Assembly (NCBI RefSeq): GCF_014646935.1
Contig: NZ_BMOF01000001.1
Span: 1-64,000 of the forward strand
Direction: 5' to 3'
DNA from: Calditerricola satsumensis
GTDB taxonomy: Bacteria; Bacillota; Bacilli; Calditerricolales; Calditerricolaceae
DNA: 64,000 nucleotides
In this document: positions 25,302 through 34,222 of the stretch, one piece after another
Position numbering within the stretch: position 1 is the first letter of the stretch
Layout of the letters: the number at the start of each line of letters is the position of its first letter
The notes under the pieces: generated by a model
The model's database searches: none
What the model saw: only the letters and a program-made list of their open reading frames with translations
Told to the model about the DNA's origin: nothing
Translations under genes and position numbers: made by a program

Positions 25302-26300
25302 ATGGCCACGCGTGCGGGAAACAACCTGCGCACGGGCCTGGTTGCCGCCGGCTTCGCCGCGGCGCTGGCGCTTGTGGCGTGGGGAGCGGGTCCCTACTGG
25401 CTCAGCGTGCTCAACGTGATCGGCCTGTACACCGTGGTGGCCGTGGGACTGTCGCTCTTGATGGGGTACGCCGGCCAGGTGTCGCTGGGCCACGCCGGCT
25501 TTTACGGCATGGGCGCCTACGTGGCGGCGGTGCTGTCGGCCAAATTGGGTTGGAACGGCTGGCTGACGCTGCCGGCGGCCGTTTTGCTGACGATGGCCGT
25601 GGCCTGGGCGGTAGGGTTGCCGACGGTGCGCCTGCGCGAACACTACCTGGCCATGGCCACGCTGGGCCTGGGGGTTGTGGTTCACATCGTCATGGTGGAA
25701 TGGGATGCGGTGACCGGCGGGTCGTCGGGAATCGTCGGCATTCCGCCGCTGGCCGTCGGCCCGTGGACCGTCACCGGGGAGCGGGCGTGGCTGTTCATCA
25801 CGTGGGGCGCGGCGGCCCTGGCCCTGGCCATGGCCCACAGACTGGTGACGTCGCCGATCGGCCGCGCCCTGCGGGCCATCGCCGGGAGCGAGCCGGCGGC
25901 GGAGGCGCTCGGCATTCCCGCATCCCGCTACAAGCTGGCCGTCTTTGTGCTCAGCGCCGGTTTCGCCGGGCTGGCCGGGGCGCTCTATGCCTTTTACGTT
26001 ACGTTTGTCAGCCCGTCGTCCTTCGGCGTGATGATGTCGATGCAGTTTGTCATGATGGTTGTCGTCGGCGGGGCGCATCGCCTGTGGGGGGCGCCGGCCG
26101 GGGCGGCGATCCTGGTGCTGCTTAGCGAAGGGGTGAAGGCGTACCTGCCGGCCCTTCTGCCCGGCGCGGGTGGGGAGGTGCAGCTCGTCTTCTACGGGCT
26201 GCTCCTGGTCGTCATCCTGCTGCTCAAGCCCGACGGCGTCCTCACCGGATGGGCTGCGTGGCGGCACAAAAGGAGCGGAGAGCATGCCCGGACTGCTTGA
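25302..26300 (+). CDS. Liv-type ABC permease (LivM-like)
   Basis: Second membrane subunit. 332 residues with the family motifs NVIGLYTVVAVGLSLLMGYAGQVSLGHAGFYGMGAYVAA, LPTVRLREHYLAMATLGLG and RALRAIAGSEPAAEALGIPASRYKLAVFVLSAGFAGLAGALYA. ATG at 25302 with GGGAGG upstream. Its end overlaps the start of livG by 17 bases. Confidence 0.9.
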   Translation: MATRAGNNLRTGLVAAGFAAALALVAWGAGPYWLSVLNVIGLYTVVAVGLSLLMGYAGQVSLGHAGFYGMGAYVAAVLSAKLGWNGWLTLPAAVLLTMAVAWAVGLPTVRLREHYLAMATLGLGVVVHIVMVEWDAVTGGSSGIVGIPPLAVGPWTVTGERAWLFITWGAAALALAMAHRLVTSPIGRALRAIAGSEPAAEALGIPASRYKLAVFVLSAGFAGLAGALYAFYVTFVSPSSFGVMMSMQFVMMVVVGGAHRLWGAPAGAAILVLLSEGVKAYLPALLPGAGGEVQLVFYGLLLVVILLLKPDGVLTGWAAWRHKRSGEHARTA

Positions 26301-27051
26301 GGTGCACCGGTTGACGAAACGGTTTGGCGGGGTGCAGGCTGTGGCCGACGTCTCGTTTTCGGTTTTGCCTGGCACGATCTACGCCGTCATCGGACCGAAC
26401 GGCGCCGGCAAGACGACGCTTTTCAACCTCGTGTCGGGGTACCTGGCCGCCGATTCCGGCGACGTGTGGTTTGACGGGCGGTCCATTCGGGGGTGGCCGG
26501 TTCACCGCATCGCCCGGGCCGGGCTGACGCGCACGTTCCAGAACCTCGAGCCGTTTCCCGGCATGACCGTCCTGGAGAACGTGATGGTCGGCTGCGACGC
26601 CCACGTCCGCTGCACCTGGCTGGATGCCCTGTTCGGCACCCGCCGGCGGCGGGCGGCCAATGCCGCCTCGCGCGCGGAGGCGCACCGGCTCCTCTCCCTC
26701 TTTTCGTTGGACCATATGGCCGACGTTCCGGTGGAGGCGCTGCCCTACGGGATGCAGCGGCTGGTGGAGATCGTGCGGGCTTTTGCCCTGCGTCCCAAGT
26801 TGCTTCTTCTCGATGAGCCGGCGGCCGGGCTGAATCCTGCCGAGCGGCAGCAGCTGGCGGCGGTGCTCCGGCAGGCGCGGTCCCGGGGCGTCACCGTGCT
26901 GCTCATCGAACACGACGTGGACCTGGTGATGACGGTGGCCGATCGCATCCTCGTCCTCGATCAGGGGCGGGTCCTTGCCGAAGGGGCGCCGGCGGAGATC
27001 CAGGCCCATCCCGCCGTGCTGGCGGCATACCTGGGCGAAGAGGTGAGCTGA
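26284..27051 (+). CDS. Liv-type ABC ATPase (LivG-like)
   Basis: First ATP-binding subunit, 255 residues. Walker A GPNGAGKTT, Q-loop at GLTRTFQNLEPFPGMTVLENVMVG, a signature region degenerate to LPYGMQRLVEIVRAFA (instead of LSGGQ, as is usual in LivG), Walker B PKLLLLDEPAAGLNP, switch His in LLIEHDVDLVM. ATG at 26284 inside the end of livM, preceded by AGGAGCGGAG. Confidence 0.92.
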   Translation: MPGLLEVHRLTKRFGGVQAVADVSFSVLPGTIYAVIGPNGAGKTTLFNLVSGYLAADSGDVWFDGRSIRGWPVHRIARAGLTRTFQNLEPFPGMTVLENVMVGCDAHVRCTWLDALFGTRRRRAANAASRAEAHRLLSLFSLDHMADVPVEALPYGMQRLVEIVRAFALRPKLLLLDEPAAGLNPAERQQLAAVLRQARSRGVTVLLIEHDVDLVMTVADRILVLDQGRVLAEGAPAEIQAHPAVLAAYLGEEVS

Positions 27052-27052
27052 C

Positions 27053-27790
27053 ATGCTCGTGGCCGTCGATCTGCACGTCTTGCGCGGTCCGGCGCCGGTG
27101 TTGCACGGGGTGTCCCTCCGCGTGGGCGAAGGGGAGATCGTCGCCGTCGTTGGGCCCAACGGGGCCGGCAAGAGCACGCTGCTGGGGGCCCTGGCCGGCT
27201 GTTTTCCCCCTGCCTCCGGCCGGATTCTGTTGCGCGGCGACGACGTGACCGGGAAGCGTCCCGAGGACCTGGTGCGCCGCGGCCTGGTGCTGGTGCCGGA
27301 GCGGCGGCAGGTGTTTTCCGGCCTCACCGTGCGCGACAACCTGCTCCTCGGGGCCTACGCGTGGTATCGTGGGCACAAGGAGGCGGCCGCGGCGCTGCTG
27401 GACGCCGTGCTGGCCGATTTTCCGCGCCTGCGCGAGCGCCTCGACCAGCTGGCCGGCAGCCTGAGCGGCGGCGAGCAGCAGATGCTGGCCATTGGCCGGG
27501 GGATCATGGCCCGCCCCAAGGTGCTCCTCCTTGATGAGCCCTCCCTCGGGCTGGCGCCGAAGGCTGTGGCGGCGCTCTTTTCCCGCTTTCGTGCGCTGTG
27601 CGCCAAGTACGGGATGGCCATGATCCTCGTCGAGCAGAACGTGCGGGCCGCCTTTCGCGTCGCCGACCGCGCCTATGTGCTGGAGCGCGGCCGGGTGGTG
27701 CGGGAGGGGGAGGTGGCCCTGCTGCGGAACGATCCGCAGGTGGTCCGCGCGTACGTCGGCCGGGGGTTTGCCGCTTTTCCGGCAGGGTAG
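27053..27790 (+). CDS. Liv-type ABC ATPase (LivF-like)
   Basis: Second ATP-binding subunit, 245 residues: Walker A GPNGAGKST, Q-loop LVPERRQVFSGLTVRDNLLLGAY, signature LSGGEQQMLAIGRGIM, Walker B KVLLLDEPSLGLAP, and LVEQNVRAAFRVADRAYVLERGRVV. It starts one base after the livG stop and ends the hpa-liv transcript. A poor terminator candidate follows (GGCAGC/GCTGCC at 27814-27830, with a T6 run only at 27840-27845). Confidence 0.92.
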   Translation: MLVAVDLHVLRGPAPVLHGVSLRVGEGEIVAVVGPNGAGKSTLLGALAGCFPPASGRILLRGDDVTGKRPEDLVRRGLVLVPERRQVFSGLTVRDNLLLGAYAWYRGHKEAAAALLDAVLADFPRLRERLDQLAGSLSGGEQQMLAIGRGIMARPKVLLLDEPSLGLAPKAVAALFSRFRALCAKYGMAMILVEQNVRAAFRVADRAYVLERGRVVREGEVALLRNDPQVVRAYVGRGFAAFPAG

Positions 27791-27848
27791 GCCTGTCAGG
27801 ACCCCGCCCGGGGCAGCAAGCGGCTGCCAGGCAGGGTATTTTTTGTCA

Positions 27849-27916
27849 TTGACGAACCGGGCGCGGTGGAGTACGATAGATGCCAAAGCAACGTTTTAGG
27901 TATACCATATACCAAA
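27849..27916 (+). promoter_or_regulatory. sigma-A promoter with a GGTATAC palindrome operator (permease gene)
   Basis: TTGACG (27849-27854), 17 bases, TACGAT (27872-27877). The operator GGTATAC-n-ATATACC with AAA flank lies at 27896-27916, roughly +13 to +33, where a bound repressor would block early transcription. The same arrangement recurs at 31811 and 41601. Confidence 0.82.
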
Positions 27917-27961
27917 CGGATGTCGTCGAAATCTTCATGCACTTTTGGCATCCACGGGGCG

Positions 27962-29392
27962 GTGAGCAGGGTGGGGCTTGGCCAGCGATGGGACGCGGTG
28001 CGGGCGGGGGCACTGGCGGGCCTGGTGCTTGTGCAGCTGGCGGTCATGGCGGCGGGGATCGGAGAGGCGTCGTTGACGCCAGCGGTGGGGATCGGGATGG
28101 TGGCCTTCGCCTTGCCGTCATGCGGCTGGGCGGCTCGGGCGCTGTCCGCCCTGTTGCTGGCCGGGGGAACCCTGTTCCTGTGGCGGGCCGGCGGCTCGTG
28201 GACGGAGGCGTTCGCGGCGTTCGGCACGATGGTGCCGGTGGTCGTCCTCTTCGCCGTCATTCCGGTGCTGGCCCTGCCCGTCCAGCTGGGCGGTTACGGC
28301 CATAGCGTGGCCGCCTTGTGCCGGCGCCGGGTGCGCACGCCGGGCCAGCTGTACCGCGTCATCTCCGGCCTGTCCTATTTCCTCAGCGCCGTTCTCAACC
28401 TGGCCACCTTGCCGATGGTGGTCACCGCCGTGCGCGACGCGGTTCAGCAGTACCGCATCGCCCGGCCGAACCGGTTCCTCGCCAGCGGCGTGCTGCACGG
28501 CTTTGCACTGCCCACCCTGTGGAGCCCGGTGGCCCCCATTGTCGGCTTTGTGCTGGACCAGACCGGGGTGAGCTGGCTGCGGCTCTTCCCGCTGCTGTGC
28601 GGGCTGAGCCTGCTGGGGCTGGCGTGGGATTGGCTGCGCCATGCCGCCGGCACACGGTGGGGGCGCCGCGCTGCCGTCTACGCTTGCACGGGTGCCGATG
28701 GCGGACCCGACCGGGAGGCGGCCGCTTGCGAGACGGCAGCTGCCGAAGCAGCTGGCACGGGACGGCCGCTGTGGGAACTGGCCCTGGCGGTGGGCCTCTT
28801 TCTGGGCGCGGTGTCTGCTATGAGCCTGGCGATCGGGGGAGGCCTGACGCGCACCGTGGCGGTGCTGGTGCTGCCCGCTGCCGCCGTCTGGGTGCTGGCC
28901 ATCGGGCAGGGGCGCGGTTTTTGGCGGGCGCTGCGGCAGCATGTCCAGGTGAAGCTGCCGGGCATGGCGAACCAGGCGGCGGTGTTTGTGAGCGCGGGAT
29001 ATTTCGCCGCGTGCCTCCAGCAGGCGGGTGTCGGCGCGGCAATTGGAGAGGTTGCCGCCCGCATCGCCGACGCCGTTGGCCCGTCGGGGGCGCTGGCGCT
29101 GGTGCTGGCGACGCCGATGGCTTTTGCCTACGCCGGCATGCATCCCATCGTCACCCTGACGCTGCTCTTGCCCGCTTTCCGCCCGGACGTGGTGGGCCTA
29201 GCACCGGAGCTGCTCGCCGCCGCGCTGTTGTGCGGGGCGATGGCCACCTTTGTCGGTGGGCCGTTTAACGCCACATTGGGGGTAATGGCGGCTCTGGTGA
29301 ACGAATCGCCCTTTGCCCTGGCCCGGCGACGGTTGCCCTTTCTGGTCGGGTTCGAGGTGCTCGCGTACGCGGTGCTGCGCCTCGGGGCGTGA
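27962..29392 (+). CDS. polytopic membrane permease of unknown substrate
   Basis: About 476 residues with 11-12 hydrophobic segments arranged in two halves, an architecture like that of secondary anion or dicarboxylate transporters. Visible repeats of GHS/GP-type turns: ALPVQLGGYGHSVAAL, HGFALPTLWSPVAPIVGFVLDQ, AYAGMHPIVTLTLLLPAFRP, ATFVGGPFNATLGVMAALV. The reading frame is open from 27866, but that start lies in the promoter and the operator; GTG at 27962 or 27971 is more likely (GGTGA before the latter). It is the first unit carrying the shared GGTATAC operator, so its substrate probably belongs to that regulon. Confidence 0.72.
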   Translation: MSRVGLGQRWDAVRAGALAGLVLVQLAVMAAGIGEASLTPAVGIGMVAFALPSCGWAARALSALLLAGGTLFLWRAGGSWTEAFAAFGTMVPVVVLFAVIPVLALPVQLGGYGHSVAALCRRRVRTPGQLYRVISGLSYFLSAVLNLATLPMVVTAVRDAVQQYRIARPNRFLASGVLHGFALPTLWSPVAPIVGFVLDQTGVSWLRLFPLLCGLSLLGLAWDWLRHAAGTRWGRRAAVYACTGADGGPDREAAACETAAAEAAGTGRPLWELALAVGLFLGAVSAMSLAIGGGLTRTVAVLVLPAAAVWVLAIGQGRGFWRALRQHVQVKLPGMANQAAVFVSAGYFAACLQQAGVGAAIGEVAARIADAVGPSGALALVLATPMAFAYAGMHPIVTLTLLLPAFRPDVVGLAPELLAAALLCGAMATFVGGPFNATLGVMAALVNESPFALARRRLPFLVGFEVLAYAVLRLGA

Positions 29393-29467
29393 GGAGCGGC
29401 ATCGAAAAGAATCCGTACTTTTTTCCGAAAAGTTAAAATAGAATGAGCGAAAACAGGGGGGACGGCC

Positions 29468-30238
29468 ATGCCTGCGTATGTGCTGACCGAGATGACCTGG
29501 CCGGAGGCGAAGGAGGCGTTTCAGACGGCGGTGCTGGCCATCGTGCCCGTTGGCGCGCAGGAGCAGCATGGGCCGCATTTGAAGATGAGCTGCGACGCCG
29601 TGCTGGCGACGGAGATGGCGCGACGGCTGGCCGAGCGCCTCTATCCGCATGCCGTGGTGACGCCCACGGTGAACATGGGCGTCTCGCCGCATCACCTCAA
29701 TTTTCCCGGGACGATCACGCTTCATCCGGAGACCTTGATCCGCCTCGTGGGCGACATCGTCCGCTCGCTGAATCACCACGGGTTTCGCCGGTTCCTGTTG
29801 CTCAACGCCCACGGCGGCAACCAGGCCACCCTGCAGGTGGCGGCCACGGCGCTGGCCACGGAGCTGGATGTGGCCGTCTACGTGGCCAAGACCACGGCCT
29901 CGGCCAAGGAGGCCCTCAGGGCGCACATCGCCTCGCCGCTCTATGGGCATGCCTGCGAACGGGAAGTGTCGGAAGCGCTTTATCTGGCGCCGCAGCTGGT
30001 TCATCCGGCGCGCCTGGAGGCCGGAGCCATTCGGGAGGGCACCTGGCGCCACCTGCGGCCGGGCGGGGCGCTGCAGGGGTTTTACCGCTACGAGGAGATG
30101 ACCGAGAACGGGTGCCTGGGGGATGCGCGAAGGGCCAGCGCGGCCATCGGCCGGGCCCTGGTGGAGGAGGCGCTGGACAACCTGGAGGCGGCCCTGCGCG
30201 CCGTACTGGGCCTAACGGAGCGGCAAGCGCAAGCCTGA
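29468..30238 (+). CDS. creatininase-family metallohydrolase
   Basis: Member of the creatininase/MftE/ArfB amidohydrolase family. The 256-residue protein has the metal-binding motifs GAQEQHGPHLKMSCDAVLATEM (E32, H34, D43), SPHHLNFPGTITL, LLLNAHGGNQATLQVA and CEREVSEALYLAPQLV. Members cleave cyclic or linear amides (creatinine, formamides in flavin metabolism, mycofactocin precursor); the substrate here cannot be told. ATG with GGGGGGACGG upstream; an AT-rich TAGAAT -10 candidate lies about 30 bases upstream. It sits between two permease genes, which suggests hydrolysis of an imported amide. Confidence 0.82.
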   Translation: MPAYVLTEMTWPEAKEAFQTAVLAIVPVGAQEQHGPHLKMSCDAVLATEMARRLAERLYPHAVVTPTVNMGVSPHHLNFPGTITLHPETLIRLVGDIVRSLNHHGFRRFLLLNAHGGNQATLQVAATALATELDVAVYVAKTTASAKEALRAHIASPLYGHACEREVSEALYLAPQLVHPARLEAGAIREGTWRHLRPGGALQGFYRYEEMTENGCLGDARRASAAIGRALVEEALDNLEAALRAVLGLTERQAQA

Positions 30239-30331
30239 AGGGGGGTGGGAGACGGTTGGTGAAGGAAGCGGTTTCGGCGCGTCGGGGAAGGGGTTTGGCT
30301 GCGGGGATTTCAACTCGGGGAGGGGTGGGGC

Positions 30332-31784
30332 ATGGCGTTGACGGCTGCCCACTGGCTGTATGCGGCCATTACGGCGGTCATCCTGGTCATCATGCTCTTC
30401 CGGCGGGGAATCGTTCTGCCGTCGCTTGTGGGGACGTTTCTGGTCGCCTGGGTGTACAAGGGCAGCGTTGTGGAGGGGCTGAAGGCCATCTTCAACGCCA
30501 ACCTCGTGGCGGCCAAGGAATTGTTTAACATCTTCCTCATCATTGCCTTTATGGTGGCCTTGCTTCACGCGCTGCGCGACTTGGGCGCCGACAGGCACAT
30601 GGTCAAGCCGGTGCAGAAGATCATGAACAATGGCCATATCGGCTATTGGATCATCGCCTTCGTCACCTACATGTTCTCCGACGCCGGCCGTGCCGCTGAT
30701 CGCGACGTTGCTCGTCCCCGCGGCGATTCGCGCCGGTCTGCCGGCCATGGGGGCGGCGATCGCCCTGGCCTTGGCCGGACAGGGGATGGCCCTTTCGTCG
30801 GACTATGTCATGCAGGTGGCGCCGGGCCTGTCGGCCAAGGCGGCGGGAGTGGAGCTTGGCGCGGTGGCCGATCGGGGCATGGTGCTCTCCCTGATCACGG
30901 GGGTTACCGCGTTGGTGCTGGCCTATTTTCCTTTCATGAAGCAAATGCGTCGGCAAGGTGACGAACGCATTGCCCACGAACTGCAGGCCTTAGGGATCGA
31001 CCAAGCGGAACACGAAGTGGCCGCGACAGGAAACCGGGAGATGCCCAAGGACTGTGCCCTCGCGGATACCGCGCAACTCGAAGTCTGGGGCAAGCGGTTT
31101 GCCGTCATTGTCCTGGCGGCGATGGCGGGCGTCATCCTCTACATGGCGGTGACGAAACTGCTGGGAATGGGCGGCATGGAAGGAGGGGCCGGGGCTGCGT
31201 TCATCGGCGGGGTGGCGGCGGTGCTTCTCATCCTGGCGTCGGTCGTGTACGGTCGGGCGAATGCGCTTGACAAAATCAGCGACCACCTTGTTGACGGCTT
31301 TGTCTTCGCGTTCAAAGCCATGGGGCCCGTGGTGCCGATTGCCGGGTTTTTCTTCCTCGGCAACGCCGATTTTGCCGGTCCGATCTTGTCGCTGGAAGAC
31401 GGAGCGAAGGCACCAGGTTTTCTGTTTGACCTCGTGAAGGCGGCCCAGGCAGCCATTCCACCCAGTGCGCTGCTGACCGCTTTTGGCCTCCTCATTGTGG
31501 GCATCATCACCGGCCTCGACGGGTCGGGCTTTTCCGGCCTTCCGCTCACGGGGAGCCTCGCCGGCGCCTTTGCGTCTTCGTCGGGTGTTGATGCGGAAAC
31601 CCTGGCCGCCATCGGCCAGATGGGGGCCATTTGGGCGGGTGGCGGCACCATTGTTGCCTGGTCGTCGCTGGTGGCCGTGGCCGGGTTTACCGGGGTGTCG
31701 GTGATGGAGCTGGCGCGGAAGAACCTCCTGCCGGTCCTCATCGGTTTGGCGGTGTCGACGGTGGCAGCGCTTCTCCTTTGGTGA
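30332..31784 (+). pseudogene. polytopic permease gene interrupted by a frameshift
   Basis: The first frame encodes about 117 residues of membrane protein from MALTAAHWLYAAITAVIL to GYWIIAFVTYMFSD, then becomes a non-membrane basic tail. The next frame resumes without loss at TPAVPLIATLLVPAAIRAG (from 30681) and continues for another 370 hydrophobic residues to a stop at 31784, ending GLDGSGFSGLPLTGSLAGAF...VSTVAALLLW. Joining them needs the loss of two bases, probably an AC of TCCGACACG, or an extra base near 30680. The whole would be about 484 residues with 11-12 helices, an uncharacterised secondary transporter. It follows the creatininase gene. Sequencing error or real decay cannot be separated here. 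Confidence 0.75.
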
Positions 31785-31810
31785 AAGTGTTCAAAAAATA
31801 AAAAAGAATA

Positions 31811-31907
31811 TTGACAACGTGGAGGGAATGGGGTACGATAAAGGTGCGGGTTTGGTATACCAAATACCAAATCCACACCCCTTGCAAATGGTATACAATA
31901 TACCAAC
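31811..31907 (+). promoter_or_regulatory. sigma-A promoter with two GGTATAC palindromes (HDO operon)
   Basis: TTGACA (31811-31816), 17 bases, TACGAT (31834-31839). Operator one at 31851-31871 (TTTGGTATAC, one base, then AAATACCAAA) starts at about +6; operator two at 31888-31906 (TGGTATAC-n-ATATACCA core) lies 37 bases further. Both match the palindrome before the permease and the chromate-type transporter genes. Confidence 0.88.
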
Positions 31908-31954
31908 ACGTGCCCGACGCCAACGCGAAATCCATTCAGAGGGAGGCATGAACG

Positions 31955-32689
31955 ATGGCGGAATTGCTTTCGCGCGAGGAATTTCGTCGGCAGCTGGAGG
32001 AAGCGATTAAGGGCAGGCACAGCCAGGCGTCCCCCTTCAGCGTGGCGTGGTCGAAGGGGCTCCTGAAGCGCGAGCACTTTGCGCGCTGGGCGGAAAACCA
32101 CTACCACTATGTCGGGCCCTTCGCCGATTACCTGGCGTACATCTACGCCAACATTCCCGACGAATGCACCGACGCCAAGGATTTCATCCTCCAAAACATG
32201 TGGGAGGAAGAGCTGGGCGGCGACCGGCACACCGATCTCCTCATCCGCTTTGCCGAAGCGTGCGGCACGACGCGGGAGCGGGTGGTCGACCCGAACAACA
32301 TGCTCCCCACGACCCGCGGACTGCAAAGCTGGTGCTACGCCGTAGCCTTCCGCGAGCACTTTGCCGTGGCGACGGCGGCACTCATCGTCGGGCTGGAATC
32401 GCAGGTACCGGACATCTACCGCAAGCAGCTCCCGCCGCTGAAAGAGAAGTATGGCTTTACCGACGAGGAAGTGGAGTTTTTCGACCTGCACATCGTGTCG
32501 GATGAGATTCACGGTGAGCGCGGCTACCAACTCGTGCTGAAGTATGCCAACACGCCCGAACTGCAGCAGCGTTGCTTGAACATCGTGCGCATCGGCGCCC
32601 AGATGCGGTGGATGTATATGGACGGCCTCTACCGCACCTATGTGGAGCCCGACTTGAAGGAAGAAGAAAAGGCGCTCTTGGGCGTCTGA
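31955..32689 (+). CDS. heme-oxygenase-like diiron protein (HDO; TenA/PqqC fold)
   Basis: All-helical protein of 244 residues in the TenA/PqqC/heme-oxygenase superfamily. It carries the acidic/His set expected for an iron-binding HDO: E47 (RWAENHYHY), E84-E86 with H92 (WEEELGGDRHTDLL), E148 (LIVGLESQVP), and H179-D183-H186 in LHIVSDEIHGE. The last motif, H-x3-D-x2-H, is characteristic of HDO oxygenases (UndA, BesC, SznF types) and not of thiaminase TenA. It heads an operon with an aldehyde dehydrogenase and a 2Fe-2S ferredoxin, so O2-dependent cleavage of a carboxylate or amine giving an aldehyde is a reasonable proposal. The substrate is unknown. ATG at 31955 after GGGAGG. Confidence 0.8.
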   Translation: MAELLSREEFRRQLEEAIKGRHSQASPFSVAWSKGLLKREHFARWAENHYHYVGPFADYLAYIYANIPDECTDAKDFILQNMWEEELGGDRHTDLLIRFAEACGTTRERVVDPNNMLPTTRGLQSWCYAVAFREHFAVATAALIVGLESQVPDIYRKQLPPLKEKYGFTDEEVEFFDLHIVSDEIHGERGYQLVLKYANTPELQQRCLNIVRIGAQMRWMYMDGLYRTYVEPDLKEEEKALLGV

Positions 32690-32708
32690 GGGCGGAAGGA
32701 GGCGCAGG

Positions 32709-34169
32709 ATGACCGTCGCGCAGGAGGCGTACCGCATCTACGTAGACGGCGAATGGGCGGAAGCGGCCGACGGGCAGACCTTCGTAAGCGTGAACCCGGC
32801 CAACACCGACGACGTCCTGGGCCGCTTCCCCGACGCGACGGCGGAAGACGCCGAGCGGGCCATCGAGGCGGCCCACCGGGCCTATCCTGCGTGGGCCGCA
32901 ACCCCGCCGGCCAAACGGTCCGAGGTCTTGCTGCGCGCCGCGGACCTGCTCGAGCGGCGCGCCGAAGCCCTGGCCCGCGAGCTGACGCGCGAGGAGGGCA
33001 AGGTGCTGGCCGCCAGCCGGGCCGAAGTGAAGCGGGCGGCGGCAACGCTCCGCTTCTACGCCATGGAGGGGCTGAGTTTCGCCGGGGAGACGCTGCCCAG
33101 CGACGATCCCCACGCCCTGGTGTACACCGTGCACGAGCCCCTCGGCGTCGTCACCGTCATCACACCGTGGAACTTTCCGCTGTCCATCCCGGCGCGCAAG
33201 ATCGCCCCGGCCCTCGTCACCGGGAATACGGTGGTGTTCAAGCCGGCGTCGGACACCCCGCTCATGGGCCTGCGGCTGGTGGAAGCCTTTGTGGAGGCCG
33301 GGCTGCCCCCGGGCGTGCTCAACCTGGTCACCGGCTCGTCGCGGCGGGTCGGGCTGCCGCTGGTGGCGCATCCGCTGGTGAAGGCGGTCACCTTCACCGG
33401 GTCGACCGCTGCTGGCGAAGCGATCCACCGCGCCGTGGCGCTGACGACGCGGACGCAGATGGAGCTGGGCGGAAAGAACCCCCTCGTCGTCTTGGACGAC
33501 GCCGACCTGGATCTGGCCGTCGACTTGGCCATCAAGGGCGGCTACGAGCTGACCGGGCAAGCGTGCACGGCCACCAGCCGCGTCCTCGTGCACCGCGCCG
33601 TCCATGACGCCTTCGTGGAGAAGTTGGCGGCCAAAACGCAGGCCCTGCACATCGGCAGCGGACTGGAAGAGGGCGTCGACCTCGGCCCTTTGGCCAATGG
33701 CGAGCAGCTGGAGACGGTGCTGCGCTACGTGCGCGTGGGGTGTGAGGAGGGGGCGACGCTGGTGTGCGGCGGCGAGCGGCTGAGCGCTCCGCCCTACGAC
33801 AAGGGGTACTTTGTCCGTCCCGCGGTGTTTGCGGGCGTCACGCCGACGATGCGCATCGCCCGTGAGGAGATCTTCGGACCGGTGATCGCCGTCATCGCCG
33901 TCGATTCGCTGGAGGAGGCGCTGGATGTGGCCAACGGCACCGACTACGGGCTGTCGGCGGCTATTGTGACGCGCGATGTGGAACGTGCCCAGCGCTTTGC
34001 GCGGGGCGTTCAGGCCGGTGTGGTGAAGGTGAACCGCCCAACGACGGGCAACGCCCTCAACGCTCCCTTTGGCGGGGTGAAGAAGTCGTCGACGGCCACC
34101 TACCGCGAATCGGGCCGCGCCGCGCTGGCGTTCTTCACGCAGACGAAAACGGTGTACCTCGGGTGGTGA
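32709..34169 (+). CDS. NAD(P)-dependent aldehyde dehydrogenase
   Basis: 486-residue aldehyde dehydrogenase, closest in pattern to succinic/alpha-ketoglutaric semialdehyde types. NAD site ITPWNFPLSIPARKIAPALVTGN, base Glu in MELGGKNP, catalytic Cys in ELTGQACTATSR, EEIFGPV, and a C-terminal GVKKSSTATYRESG that many semialdehyde enzymes share. ATG at 32709 with GGAAGGAGG upstream, 20 bases after the HDO gene. It likely oxidises the aldehyde released by the upstream oxygenase or by a later step. Confidence 0.9.
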   Translation: MTVAQEAYRIYVDGEWAEAADGQTFVSVNPANTDDVLGRFPDATAEDAERAIEAAHRAYPAWAATPPAKRSEVLLRAADLLERRAEALARELTREEGKVLAASRAEVKRAAATLRFYAMEGLSFAGETLPSDDPHALVYTVHEPLGVVTVITPWNFPLSIPARKIAPALVTGNTVVFKPASDTPLMGLRLVEAFVEAGLPPGVLNLVTGSSRRVGLPLVAHPLVKAVTFTGSTAAGEAIHRAVALTTRTQMELGGKNPLVVLDDADLDLAVDLAIKGGYELTGQACTATSRVLVHRAVHDAFVEKLAAKTQALHIGSGLEEGVDLGPLANGEQLETVLRYVRVGCEEGATLVCGGERLSAPPYDKGYFVRPAVFAGVTPTMRIAREEIFGPVIAVIAVDSLEEALDVANGTDYGLSAAIVTRDVERAQRFARGVQAGVVKVNRPTTGNALNAPFGGVKKSSTATYRESGRAALAFFTQTKTVYLGW

Positions 34170-34222
34170 GCCGTTTCGTTCAACGCGCGAATTTGGGGAC
34201 CAAACGGGAAGGGGGAAGGGCG

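Noticed and set aside
30660-30700. Programmed ribosomal frameshift in the permease gene
   Set aside because: There is no slippery heptamer, stimulatory ribosome site or downstream structure; a two-base deletion is simpler.
31955-32689. Thiaminase II (TenA) of thiamin salvage
   Set aside because: No thiamin genes nearby, and the H-x3-D-x2-H iron motif and the ferredoxin/ALDH partners point to the HDO oxygenase group.
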